Part shown: piece by piece, positions 1 through 7,002 of the stretch
Position numbering within the stretch: position 1 is the stretch's first letter
Layout: each line of letters begins with the position of its first letter
DNA from: an uncultured Peptococcaceae bacterium
Lineage (GTDB): Bacteria; Bacillota; Dehalobacteriia; UBA7702
Assembly: GCA_937919295.1 (NCBI GenBank)
Contig: CALFRX010000077.1
Location: forward strand, 1 to 13,558
DNA length: 13,558 bases
Direction of reading: 5' to 3'
Translations under genes and position numbers: made by a program
Notes under the pieces: generated by a model
What the model saw: the letters and a program-made list of their open reading frames with translations, nothing else
Told to the model about the DNA's origin: nothing
Database searches by the model: none

Positions 1-460
1 ATGCATTTAAGCCGGTTAGGGCGTACTCCACTGGCGCCGGATGGGGCTTGAAAAACTCGGTGGATTCTTTCGTTACCAGGAGATCAAAATAGTCCGCCGC
101 TTTTAAATGCTCCAAATTAAGGAGCAGGCTGTCTTTGCGTTTCGACGTGACCACGGCAACGGTTAACCCCTCTTCTTTCAGAAATTTTAGAATATCTTCC
201 ATGCCGTCGTAAAAGCAGATCAGATCCGCCCCCCATTGGATATATTCTTTGCGGTAAGTATCGACAAATTCCGCAGCGCGGTCTTGCCCACAGAGCTCAA
301 CGCCCATCATCACAAGGGGGATGCCGATCAGGCTTTTTGCGTAATCAATATCATAGTCGCAGCCCATTGTCGTGCCGGTCTTTTTTAGTGTGGTAATAAT
401 ACCGGGGATCGTGTTTGCCACGGTCCCGTCAAAGTCAAAAAGAAAAGTATCAGTCCTCAT
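1..460 (-). CDS. HAD-family hydrolase, phosphoglycolate phosphatase-like (3' end cut by window)
   Basis: Only the first 153 codons lie in the window; the gene runs off the left edge. HAD motif I is DFDGTVANT (residues 9-17), with the nucleophile Asp9 and acid/base Asp11. Motif II is VVTSK (Thr105) and motif III is the lysine of FKPHPAP (Lys138); motif IV would lie beyond the edge. Spacing and an all-alpha stretch after motif I fit the small C1-cap Gph/PpaX group, which usually has about 215 residues. These enzymes hydrolyse small phosphate esters in the cytoplasm; the substrate cannot be read from the sequence. The ATG at 458-460 overlaps the end of larC by 11 bases, so the gene is the third member of the larE-larC operon. 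A role in cofactor assembly, for example removing a phosphate or nucleotide by-product, is only inferred from this coupling. Confidence 0.85.
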   Translation of the reverse strand, partial: MRTDTFLFDFDGTVANTIPGIITTLKKTGTTMGCDYDIDYAKSLIGIPLVMMGVELCGQDRAAEFVDTYRKEYIQWGADLICFYDGMEDILKFLKEEGLTVAVVTSKRKDSLLLNLEHLKAADYFDLLVTKESTEFFKPHPAPVEYALTGLNA

Positions 461-1628
461 TGTTATGCTCCCGTATTCTTACTTTTTCTACCTTTTCGCG
501 TATTTCGGCCAAAGGTAAGCCTTCCGCCGCGGCGATTCTCTTTAAATCCTCATATTCCGCCTTGGCTTTCTTAACGCCGTAACCTTCGGCGCATTTAAAG
601 GTAACTTCGCCGTAGGGCGTCGCCACTTTTTCGCAGCAGCGCTGCAAAGTAAAGCGTTCCATCGGCGCAACGGTCATCCCCAACGTGGTGGTGTGGCGAA
701 AGAGCGCATTACGCGCCTGTTCGACGCTTTTCCCTTCCGCCAGCACCGTGATTTTCACTCCGGGCCGTCCTTTTTTCATTTGAACCGGCGTAAAGTACAT
801 GTCGTTGACACCGGCGGCGTAAATCACGTCCCAGAGAAAGCCTAATTCCTCACCGGTCATATCGTCTACGGTGCATTCGATGCGATAGAGGCCGCAAGAA
901 GAGGCCTCGCTGCTTTCGCCGATGAAGATTCTTAGCAGGTTCGGCATCGTAAAGTCACGGCTGCCTAAACCTACGCCGGTGTGCGTGACACACATGGCGG
1001 GAAAATCGCCGAATTGGCAGGAAAGCGCTTTCAGCAGGGCAATACCGGTGGGCGTCACTGTTTCCCCTTTGACTGCGCTGCCGAAAACGGGGACGCCGCA
1101 AAGAAGTTTGTTTAACGCTGGGGCGGGAAGAGGGATTTCCCCGTGGGCGCAGGCAACACTGCCGCTGCCCATGGGTAACGGAGAACAGAAAATTTTTTTT
1201 AGGGCCAGATCGTGGACGAGGAGAGCGACAGCGCAGATGTCGAGGATCGTATCGGCGGCGCCGACTTCGTGAAAGTGCAGCTGCTCCCGGTCAATCCGGT
1301 GGGCGTTGGCTTCGGCGTCTGCCAACAGGGAAAAGGTTTTTAAGATCATGGTTTCCACCGCTTCCGGAAAACGGGCGTTTTTAACGATCTCTACGATTTC
1401 AGTGAGGTGGCGCGATTTTTGTTTTACTTTGTCAACGAGGACAAACTCAATTTTGCTGCCGCCAAAGCCCTGCCGGATCTCCTCTTGCCGCTGCCATTGC
1501 CAAGGAGGCAGAGAGAGTCTATGGAGATCGTCTAAAAGCCGGCTTTCATCGCCGCCGCTGTCCAACAGCGCCGCCACCAACATATCGCCGCTGACACCGC
1601 CCACAGGGTTGATATATGCGATTTTCAT
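450..1628 (-). CDS. larC: LarC, nickel insertase for nickel-pincer cofactor biosynthesis
   Basis: The 392-residue protein matches LarC (formerly DUF111) along its length. LarC is a CTP-dependent cyclometallase that inserts Ni into the dithio-activated pyridinium mononucleotide made by LarB and LarE, giving the NPN cofactor of lactate racemase LarA and related enzymes. Visible signatures are the N-terminal VGGVSGDM (residues 9-16), the His-rich LHFHEVGAADTILD (117-130), TPTGIALL (192-199), and in the C-terminal CTP-binding half CTVDDMTGEELG (252-263) and MKKGRPGVK (284-292). In Lactobacillus plantarum the two halves are separate reading frames joined by programmed frameshifting; here they are one uninterrupted frame. 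I chose the ATG at 1626-1628, which overlaps the larE stop by one base, over a TTG one codon upstream, because MKIAYINPVGG is the normal family start. It is translationally coupled to larE. Confidence 0.95.
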   Translation of the reverse strand: MKIAYINPVGGVSGDMLVAALLDSGGDESRLLDDLHRLSLPPWQWQRQEEIRQGFGGSKIEFVLVDKVKQKSRHLTEIVEIVKNARFPEAVETMILKTFSLLADAEANAHRIDREQLHFHEVGAADTILDICAVALLVHDLALKKIFCSPLPMGSGSVACAHGEIPLPAPALNKLLCGVPVFGSAVKGETVTPTGIALLKALSCQFGDFPAMCVTHTGVGLGSRDFTMPNLLRIFIGESSEASSCGLYRIECTVDDMTGEELGFLWDVIYAAGVNDMYFTPVQMKKGRPGVKITVLAEGKSVEQARNALFRHTTTLGMTVAPMERFTLQRCCEKVATPYGEVTFKCAEGYGVKKAKAEYEDLKRIAAAEGLPLAEIREKVEKVRIREHNNED

Positions 1629-2443
1629 CAATCATTACCTGCCTTTCTGTCAAAACTGCCGCTGTGAAAAGGCGTTTCGTCAAGGAGCACCCGGGCAAAA
1701 GGGATATTGTTTATAACCGCTTGGAAGTTATGCCGCAGGAAAGAAATCTCTCCTTCCGAGGCTTCGATGCGGGCCGTTTCCCGATCCACAAAACGCAGGC
1801 GAAAATTGTCGGATAAAAACTGTTTTAGGTGGTGCTCCCCGGCTTTTATGCGCTCGATGTCGAAGGCGCGGAAGCCTTCGTCAAGATCGTAGGGGAAGCG
1901 CGTTAAAAGGCAGGGGGTGCTAAGTTTCGCCGCGCTAAGGAGACCGCGTTCCGCGCCGAAACGACGGACTTCCGCTTTGCTGAAACCGTTGTCCGCCAAG
2001 GGACTGCGAAAACCCGTTTCCGCCACAGCCCGTTCCCCGGGACGGTGGACAAAGCGATCATCTCCATTGCTGCCTTCCAGAAAGTGTTTGCCGCCGTACT
2101 TTTCGCCATAGCGGCGGAGCTCTTCGCAAATCAGTTTTTTACAATGATAGCACCGTGAGCGCCGGTTATGAAAAATGTCGCTTTCAGCAAAGGTTTCGAC
2201 CCGGAGAAAATGCAGACGCCAGCCCCGGCGTTTTGCTTCGGCGGCAGCGTAGTTTTGTTCTCCCTCATCGGTTCCCTCGGTGACGGCAAAAATAGCCAGC
2301 GCCGTGTCGGGATGAGCCTTAAAGGCAAGGTCGGTTAAAAGTGCGCTGTCCGCCCCGGCGGAGCAGGCGATGACCGGATGGTCGTAATCCTTTAGCTGTG
2401 TCAGCAAGCGCTTCTTTTTTATTTCATAGGCATTTTGATTCAT
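1628..2443 (-). CDS. larE: LarE, ATP-dependent sulfur transferase, three-cysteine (probable [4Fe-4S]) type
   Basis: The 271-residue PP-loop protein belongs to the LarE family, which adenylates the pyridinium dicarboxylate mononucleotide made by LarB and replaces its carboxylates with thiocarboxylates. The PP-loop is at residues 28-33 and reads SAGADS rather than the usual SGGxDS, so the first Gly is Ala. The nucleotide site continues at EGSNGDD (123-129) and RSPLAD. Cysteines are present at 98 and 101 (RCYHCK) and at 178 (STPCLLTRFPYD). In L. plantarum LarE only the third is present and is sacrificed; LarE proteins with all three are known to carry a [4Fe-4S] cluster that relays sulfur, so I infer that mechanism here. 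The start at 2441-2443 fits the family N-terminus, but no Shine-Dalgarno precedes it. It is first in the larE-larC-HAD operon. Confidence 0.93.
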   Translation of the reverse strand: MNQNAYEIKKKRLLTQLKDYDHPVIACSAGADSALLTDLAFKAHPDTALAIFAVTEGTDEGEQNYAAAEAKRRGWRLHFLRVETFAESDIFHNRRSRCYHCKKLICEELRRYGEKYGGKHFLEGSNGDDRFVHRPGERAVAETGFRSPLADNGFSKAEVRRFGAERGLLSAAKLSTPCLLTRFPYDLDEGFRAFDIERIKAGEHHLKQFLSDNFRLRFVDRETARIEASEGEISFLRHNFQAVINNIPFARVLLDETPFHSGSFDRKAGND

Positions 2444-2449
2444 AGCAAA

Positions 2450-2478
2450 AGCATATAATAATTCTTTTGAAATTGCAA
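2450..2478 (-). promoter_or_regulatory. Candidate promoter for larE operon, leaderless
   Basis: On the minus strand TTGCAA (2473-2478) lies 17 bases from TATGCT (2450-2455), an acceptable sigma-A-like pair with a weak -10. The expected start of transcription, seven bases downstream, falls on the A of the larE ATG at 2443. There is no purine-rich ribosome binding site in between. An alternative -10 (TATTAT, 2455-2460) would also give a leader of only a few bases. Confidence 0.4.
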
Positions 2479-2503
2479 GCCGCCATCATCATCGGTTTTA
2501 GAA

Positions 2504-2528
2504 GGGTTTCAGAGGGGGGCAGGGGGGG
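2504..2528 (+). other. G-quadruplex-type G-tract upstream of serC promoter
   Basis: The plus strand holds G3, a seven-base loop, G6, a CA spacer and G7. The G7 run can be split into two G3 tracts with a one-base loop, so the stretch satisfies the usual four-tract G3/loop 1-7 pattern. It ends ten bases before the serC -35 box and lies on the non-template strand of serC. Whether it folds in the cell is unknown. Confidence 0.55.
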
Positions 2529-2538
2529 CAAAGAAACG

Positions 2539-2567
2539 TTGTCAATCAGCGTCTCCTGTGTTATAAT
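2539..2567 (+). promoter_or_regulatory. serC operon promoter
   Basis: TTGTCA (2539-2544), a 17-base spacer and a perfect TATAAT (2562-2567) form a strong sigma-A-type promoter. Transcription would start near 2574, giving a leader of about 29 bases with the ribosome binding site AAAAGGAG at 2587-2594, eight bases before the serC ATG. Confidence 0.85.
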
Positions 2568-2602
2568 ATAAATTTAAAAGAACCCTAAAAGGAGAATACG
2601 CC

Positions 2603-3688
2603 ATGAGTGCAATATATAATTTTTACGCCGGCCCCGCCGTCCTTTACCGGGAAGTATTGGAACAGGCGAAAGAAGAGCTTTTGGATTTTGCCGGCACAGG
2701 GATGAGCGTTCTGGAAATCAGCCATCGCGCCAAAGCCTACGATGCCGTCATCGAGGAAGCCGAAGCGAATCTCAAATCATTGATGGGCTTAAATGACGAC
2801 TACCGCGTGGTATTCCTCCAAGGCGGCGCCAGTTTACAATTTTCCATGGTGCCGATGAACTTTTTGCCCCCGGGGAGAACCGCCGATTATATTTTGACCG
2901 GCACCTGGTCGCAAAAGGCGCTCCAGGAAGCGAAAAAAATCGGTGACACCCACGTAGTCTTCGACGGCAGCGATACTAAATTCAACCGAATTCCCAACGA
3001 TACCGAACTGCGTTTTTCTGATGATCCCGTCTATGTCCATATGACGACCAACAATACGATTTACGGCACGGAATTTTCTGCGCTCCCCGAAGTCAAAACA
3101 GCACCCCTCATCGCCGACATGTCCTCGGATATTTTGAGTAAACCGCTGCCCTTTGACAAGTTTTCCCTGATTTACGCGGGAGCACAGAAAAACCTGGGCC
3201 CCGCCGGCGTCACCGTGGTGGTTCTGAAAAAAGACTTTTTGGCAAGGGCTCAGGAGGTCAATGCCACAATGCTGAAATATAGCACCCACGTCGAGGCCAA
3301 TTCTCTTTATAATACGCCTCCCGCCTTCAGTGTTTACCTGGTCAATTTGGTGCTCCGCCATCTGAAAAAGCTCGGCGGTTTAACGGTGGTGGCGGCGAAT
3401 AATGAAAAGAAAGCAGCTCTGATTTATGATATCATCGATGGTAGCGACGGGTTTTACAAGGGTCACGCTGAAAAGGGGAGTCGTTCTTTGATGAACATAA
3501 CGTTTACCATGGGCAGCGCAGATCTGGAAAAGCAATTCGTTGCCGAAAGCGAGGCCGCGGGGTTGATGGGCCTCAAGGGTCACCGTTCCGTTGGCGGGCT
3601 CAGAGCTTCGGTTTATAATGCCATGCCCTTAGCCGGTGCCAAGGCGTTGGCCGATTTTATGGTGGAATTTCAACGGAAGAATGGTTAA
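2603..3688 (+). CDS. serC: Phosphoserine aminotransferase
   Basis: SerC is a PLP-dependent class V aminotransferase that converts 3-phosphohydroxypyruvate and glutamate to O-phosphoserine and 2-oxoglutarate in the cytosolic serine pathway; it also serves pyridoxine synthesis in some bacteria. The 361 residues match the family length of about 360. Signatures are the N-terminal YNFYAGPAVL (5-14), the phosphate-binding QGGAS (73-77), TTNNTIYGTEF (148-158), the catalytic PLP lysine Lys196 in YAGAQKNLGPAG (191-202), and the substrate-binding GHRSVGGLRASVYNAM (326-341). The start is secured by a strong AAAAGGAG ribosome binding site. It leads an operon with murI, five bases downstream, and a small unknown gene. 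Confidence 0.97.
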   Translation: MSAIYNFYAGPAVLYREVLEQAKEELLDFAGTGMSVLEISHRAKAYDAVIEEAEANLKSLMGLNDDYRVVFLQGGASLQFSMVPMNFLPPGRTADYILTGTWSQKALQEAKKIGDTHVVFDGSDTKFNRIPNDTELRFSDDPVYVHMTTNNTIYGTEFSALPEVKTAPLIADMSSDILSKPLPFDKFSLIYAGAQKNLGPAGVTVVVLKKDFLARAQEVNATMLKYSTHVEANSLYNTPPAFSVYLVNLVLRHLKKLGGLTVVAANNEKKAALIYDIIDGSDGFYKGHAEKGSRSLMNITFTMGSADLEKQFVAESEAAGLMGLKGHRSVGGLRASVYNAMPLAGAKALADFMVEFQRKNG

Positions 3689-3693
3689 GGAAC

Positions 3694-4482
3694 GTGAACA
3701 GAGAAGCGCCCATTGGCCTTTTTGATTCCGGGGTCGGCGGCATCTCCGTCCTTGGACGGCTGATAAACCTTTTACCCCGGGAGAATTATATCTATTATGC
3801 TGATACAGCCCGTTTCCCTTATGGCGACAAGTCTTGTGCGGAGGTGAAAGCCGGTGTGCTAAAAGCCGCCGCAGCCATGGCGGAGCGTGGTGTTAAAATG
3901 CTGGTGGTGGCTTGCAATACGGCGACCGCCGCAGCCATTGAGGATTTACGGGCAAAGTACGATTTTCCTGTGCTCGGCATTGAACCGGCGTTGAAGCCGG
4001 CAGTGGAAACCGCCGCGGGGAAGAGCGTCGCCATCATCGCCACCTCGCTGACGCTGAAAGAAGAGAAATTCCGCAGGCTCTTTGAGGCTTACCGGGAAAA
4101 AGGGGAGATTATCAATTTAAAAGCGCCGGGCCTTGCCGATTTGGTGGAAAGCGGTCACTACCGCGATGAAATGGCCAGAGCATATCTCTCAGAGCTCTTT
4201 GCCGGCGTGAAAGCCGACACCGTTGTTTTAGGCTGCACCCACTACCTCTTTTTATGGGAACTGATCCGGGAGTTTTTCCCCGGCGCGGAAATCATTGATG
4301 GCGGCGAGGGCCTTGCCCGCAACGTCTGCCGAACCCTTGAGGAACAGGGGCTCTTAAAGGATGGGGGAGAGGGGAGCATCACCGTGCTGTCCAGCGATGA
4401 AGCATTGTTTCTCCCACGCTTTGACGGCTTTTTTCAGGATATCTTGTCAATTTTGGCGTTGGTTTCGCATAAGATGACATGA
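3694..4482 (+). CDS. murI: Glutamate racemase
   Basis: This cofactor-independent racemase interconverts L- and D-glutamate and supplies D-glutamate for UDP-MurNAc-pentapeptide synthesis in the cytoplasm. The two catalytic cysteines are visible: Cys74 in VVACNTATAAA and Cys181 in VLGCTHY. The substrate loop IGLFDSGVGG (7-16) with Asp11-Ser12, and YYADTARFPYGDKS (34-47), are typical. At 262 residues the length is normal. The start is GTG at 3694; the family N-terminus supports it, and its weak AAGGA ribosome binding site (3687-3691) overlaps the serC stop, indicating translation coupled to serC. Gram-positive genomes often call this gene racE. Confidence 0.96.
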   Translation: MNREAPIGLFDSGVGGISVLGRLINLLPRENYIYYADTARFPYGDKSCAEVKAGVLKAAAAMAERGVKMLVVACNTATAAAIEDLRAKYDFPVLGIEPALKPAVETAAGKSVAIIATSLTLKEEKFRRLFEAYREKGEIINLKAPGLADLVESGHYRDEMARAYLSELFAGVKADTVVLGCTHYLFLWELIREFFPGAEIIDGGEGLARNVCRTLEEQGLLKDGGEGSITVLSSDEALFLPRFDGFFQDILSILALVSHKMT

Positions 4483-4506
4483 GAGAATCCATAAGGAGGA
4501 GGTCTT

Positions 4507-4698
4507 TTGAACGCTGACGGGATACAAGGCCTCGATGATCTGAACGCCTTGTTTTGGCAAAACCGTGACCGGCTCGGCGAGGAAGAACAGCGTCTTTTTC
4601 AGGCCATATTGCTGGAACTGCAAAAGGGGGAAGGTTGTGACCGCGCCCTGCTAAAAAAGCTCATTTCTTGTTTGGGAGAAAAACGTAATCTGGTATAA
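4507..4698 (+). CDS. Small acidic-helical protein of unknown function
   Basis: I do not recognise this 63-residue protein. It begins with TTG at 4507, seven bases after an almost perfect AAGGAGG (4493-4499), and follows murI by 24 bases, so it is very probably translated as the third gene of the serC operon. The sequence is helix-forming and charged, with an acidic centre (GEEEQRLFQAILLELQKGE, about residues 24-42) and a basic C-terminal segment (ALLKKLISCLGEKR). There are two cysteines (44 and 55), no signal peptide and no membrane segment. It may bind a protein partner as a short helical hairpin, but no function can be assigned. The terminator's A-tract starts within the last codons' neighbourhood, so nothing follows it in the operon. 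Confidence 0.72.
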   Translation: MNADGIQGLDDLNALFWQNRDRLGEEEQRLFQAILLELQKGEGCDRALLKKLISCLGEKRNLV

Positions 4699-4741
4699 AA
4701 AAGGGAGCATCGTCGTGAAAAGCGACGGTGCTCCCTTTTAT
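4697..4741. terminator. Bidirectional rho-independent terminator
   Basis: Arms 4703-4715 and 4723-4735 pair over 13 bp (one T-G wobble) around the loop TGAAAAG. An A6 run on the left (4697-4702) and TTTTAT on the right (4736-4741) give a U-tract on both strands. It serves the serC-murI operon on the plus strand and the degV gene, which ends at 4775, on the minus strand. Confidence 0.93.
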
Positions 4742-4774
4742 ACTGATAAAATGTAAAATGGTATGCTGCGGCGT

Positions 4775-5668
4775 TTATTCTTCTTCTGCGGCCCGGTGCT
4801 TACCCCAGAAAAACAGTGCCACAGTGCCGGGGCCGGTATGGCTTCCGATGGTGGTGCCAATGTTATTGATCACAATTTTCCCCTTTAATTGAGGGAATTT
4901 TTCTTCCACGAGGGATGCCACGGCTTTGGCATCGGCCAAACAGGCGGAGTGGGAAATAAAACAGTTGCCGTTGTAATCGCCGCCGTCTTTGGCGTAAGTC
5001 GCCATTTTTTCGGCCATGGCGGCAATAGCTTTTTTCTTTGTGCGGATTTTGGACCAAACCGTCAGGTGTCCCGTTTCATCGACATAAAGCAGGGGACAAA
5101 TCTTTAAAACCGTGCCGAGATAACCGGCGCTTTTGGAAATTCTGCCGCCTTTGATGTAAAAAGTCAGATCGCTGGAAAAGAACCAATGGTGGAGCTCAAT
5201 CTTGTGGGCTTCGGCCCAAGCGGCCAGTTCCTCCATGTGGTAGCCGTCGTTTCTCAACGCCGACAGGCGAACCATGAGCAGTCCGTAACCGGCGGAAGCG
5301 GCCAAAGAATCAATGACGATGATTTTTCGTTCGGGGAATTGTTCCTCCAGAATTTCTTTGGCGGCGTAGGCCGCGTTATACGTCCCGGAAATCCCCGAGG
5401 AAAGGGAAACGTGCAAAATATCCCGGCCATCTTCTAAAAAGCCGGTGAAATAATCGATGAATTCAGCAGTATTGATCTGCGATGTCTTTGTATCGGCGCC
5501 GTCGGTCATAGCTTTGTAAAAAGAATCCATGCTGTCGGCGGGGTTGTCGTAATGCTCTTCGCCGTCTAAAAGGTAATGAAAACGAATATAGCGAAGATTG
5601 TTAGCCTGGTACTGCTCTTCCGTAAGATCCGCAGTGGTGCAGCAACTTAATATAAACGGTTTCTTCAT
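4775..5668 (-). CDS. DegV family fatty-acid-binding protein (FakB-like)
   Basis: DegV/FakB proteins hold a fatty acid in a buried tunnel and present its carboxylate to the kinase FakA, forming acyl-phosphate for phospholipid synthesis. The 297-residue protein has the family landmarks: TKTSQ (60-64), SLSSGISGTYNAA (88-100) with the Ser/Thr head-group site, DSLAASAGYGLL (120-131), LTFYIKGGRIS (168-178), CPLLYVDETG (191-200) and the C-terminal IGTTIGSHTGPGTVALFFWG. The start at 5668 follows GCAGGAG with good spacing. The gene stands alone with its own promoter and shares the terminator at 4697-4741. The fatty acid specificity cannot be read from the sequence, and no FakA homologue is in this window. 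Confidence 0.93.
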   Translation of the reverse strand: MKKPFILSCCTTADLTEEQYQANNLRYIRFHYLLDGEEHYDNPADSMDSFYKAMTDGADTKTSQINTAEFIDYFTGFLEDGRDILHVSLSSGISGTYNAAYAAKEILEEQFPERKIIVIDSLAASAGYGLLMVRLSALRNDGYHMEELAAWAEAHKIELHHWFFSSDLTFYIKGGRISKSAGYLGTVLKICPLLYVDETGHLTVWSKIRTKKKAIAAMAEKMATYAKDGGDYNGNCFISHSACLADAKAVASLVEEKFPQLKGKIVINNIGTTIGSHTGPGTVALFFWGKHRAAEEE

Positions 5669-5729
5669 AATTCTCTCCTGCTAAATGTATTCCATTTCGG
5701 TATAAAGCATACGCGTCTTATTATAAAGT

Positions 5730-5758
5730 ATTATATAGTATTCCATACCGTATGGCAA
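5730..5758 (-). promoter_or_regulatory. degV promoter with palindromic spacer
   Basis: On the minus strand TTGCCA (5753-5758), a 17-base spacer and a perfect TATAAT (5730-5735) make a strong sigma-A-type promoter. The palindrome CCATACCGTATGG (5743-5755, 6-bp arms around one base) overlaps the -35 box and the spacer, a typical position for a repressor operator. The leader would be about 55 bases long. Confidence 0.82.
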
Positions 5759-5825
5759 GAGGGAAATGAAAAGCACTCTTTTCTCAGGAAACGTAAAAAG
5801 AAGGTGAGGGGAGAACGTTGTTTTT

Positions 5826-5851
5826 AAAAAAAATCCGTACCGAAGGTACGG
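5826..5851 (-). terminator. Rho-independent terminator, minus strand
   Basis: A perfect 7-bp hairpin, CCGTACC (5835-5841) and GGTACGG (5845-5851) around a three-base loop, is followed on the minus strand by AT7-8 (5826-5834). It is oriented to end the glycosyltransferase-acyltransferase-permease transcript, whose last stop codon lies 224 bases upstream of it. Confidence 0.8.
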
Positions 5852-6075
5852 AGAAAGTGGGGCCGTAATCACCAACGCGGCAAAACGCGGGGATCCAAAG
5901 CGAAAGCAAAAATAAAAATCCAATAAGTCATAAGAAGAAAGGAATCACGGGTATGCCGTGAAGCACCGGATAAAGGAAAGAGAGGGAGGACATCCCATCA
6001 TTTTTTGAGCGTGGATTGATTCGTAAAGTCCGCTCTCTTCTATTCTATGAGCGCAAGATTGGATTTATGCCTCAT

Positions 6076-6990
6076 TCAAAGCAAAATAAATACGATCAAA
6101 GGAATGGTCAACAGGGAAAGAACGGTCGAGATGAAAACGCCCCGGGAGGCCAGCAATTCGTTGCCGCCGTATTCGATGCAAAGCATCGTGGCATTGGTAG
6201 CCACAGGCATGGCCGTGAGCACGGTGGCGATACCGAGGAGCAGGGAATCGTCGATGAGCTGGCTTAAAACGAAATAGATCAGCAGGGGACAGAGAATCAG
6301 TTTGATCAGGGAGAGCAGGTAGAGTTTGGGGATATTCCAGACCTCCCGGAAGGGCAGCTGTGCCAGGGAGGAGCCGATCAGCATCATTGCCAGGGGAATT
6401 GTAGCGCTGCCGAGGAGAGAAAGTCCGTCATTAACCGCGGCGGGAAGCGAAATCGGCATGAGATAGAGAAGGAGCGCCGCCACGGAAGCGACCACGGTGG
6501 GATTCCATAGGGCGGTTATTTTCAGCTTCGTTCCTTTGGGGGCGATCATCAAAATGCCGACGGAAAAGCAGAAGAGATTCATGGGTAGATTGAAGATGGC
6601 GGCAAGGAAGATTGCTTTTTCGCCGAAAAGCGCCGACAGTACCGGAAAGCCTATAAAACCGACGTTGCCGAAAATCGTCATGAAATGATAGATTCCATAG
6701 TCGGCCCGGTCTGCCTTTAAAATGCGGGGTACGGCCAAAGAGACGGCGCCCAAAAGCGCGTAAGTAAAAAAAGACGCCCCCAACAACAGTAAAACACCGC
6801 TTTTTGCGATATCCTGGGGCACTTCGGTGACGGAAGACAAAATCAGCGCCGGCAGCGTTAGATAAATGACGAGCCGGGAAAGAGCTTTGTTTCCCTCCGC
6901 GTTTAGTATTTTTGTTTTAAAACCAAGGTAGCCTGCGGCGGCGATGAAAAAGAGCATAAAAATCTGCTCGATGATAACGGATAGTTCCAT
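6076..6990 (-). CDS. AEC-family (auxin efflux carrier-like) permease
   Basis: The 304-residue integral membrane protein matches the bacterial AEC family (Mem_trans domain), secondary transporters that move organic anions such as malate, malonate or lactate, or other small compounds. Roughly ten hydrophobic segments alternate across the length, in two halves. Family landmarks include VIYLTLPALI (41-50), GNVGFIGFPVL (108-118) in the first half, and TIPLAMMLIGSSLA (197-210) and PVATNATMLCIEYGGN (262-277) in the second. The start at 6990 follows the acyltransferase stop by 12 bases with only a weak AGGT ribosome binding site, so it is probably coupled. It is the last gene of a three-gene operon. 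The substrate cannot be inferred; the two upstream genes are lipid/glycan-type enzymes and do not identify it. Confidence 0.9.
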   Translation of the reverse strand: MELSVIIEQIFMLFFIAAAGYLGFKTKILNAEGNKALSRLVIYLTLPALILSSVTEVPQDIAKSGVLLLLGASFFTYALLGAVSLAVPRILKADRADYGIYHFMTIFGNVGFIGFPVLSALFGEKAIFLAAIFNLPMNLFCFSVGILMIAPKGTKLKITALWNPTVVASVAALLLYLMPISLPAAVNDGLSLLGSATIPLAMMLIGSSLAQLPFREVWNIPKLYLLSLIKLILCPLLIYFVLSQLIDDSLLLGIATVLTAMPVATNATMLCIEYGGNELLASRGVFISTVLSLLTIPLIVFILL

Positions 6991-7002
6991 GGCGGTACCT
7001 GC

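Larger units (their letters stand above)
5669..6075. other. Intergenic region between degV and AEC permease
   Basis: About 400 bases carry no convincing gene. They hold the degV promoter (5730-5758) and the terminator for the operon to the right (5826-5851). The rest, about 5852-6075, would be the 3' untranslated region of the permease transcript. It contains a short CACGG/CCGTG inverted repeat near 5946-5960 and a bulged GAGCG/CGCTC inverted repeat at about 6006-6034, neither with a U-tract. Confidence 0.6.

Noticed and set aside
5681..5923. 80-residue minus-strand open frame between degV and the permease
   Set aside because: It starts with TTG without a ribosome binding site and runs through the terminator at 5826-5851 and the degV promoter.
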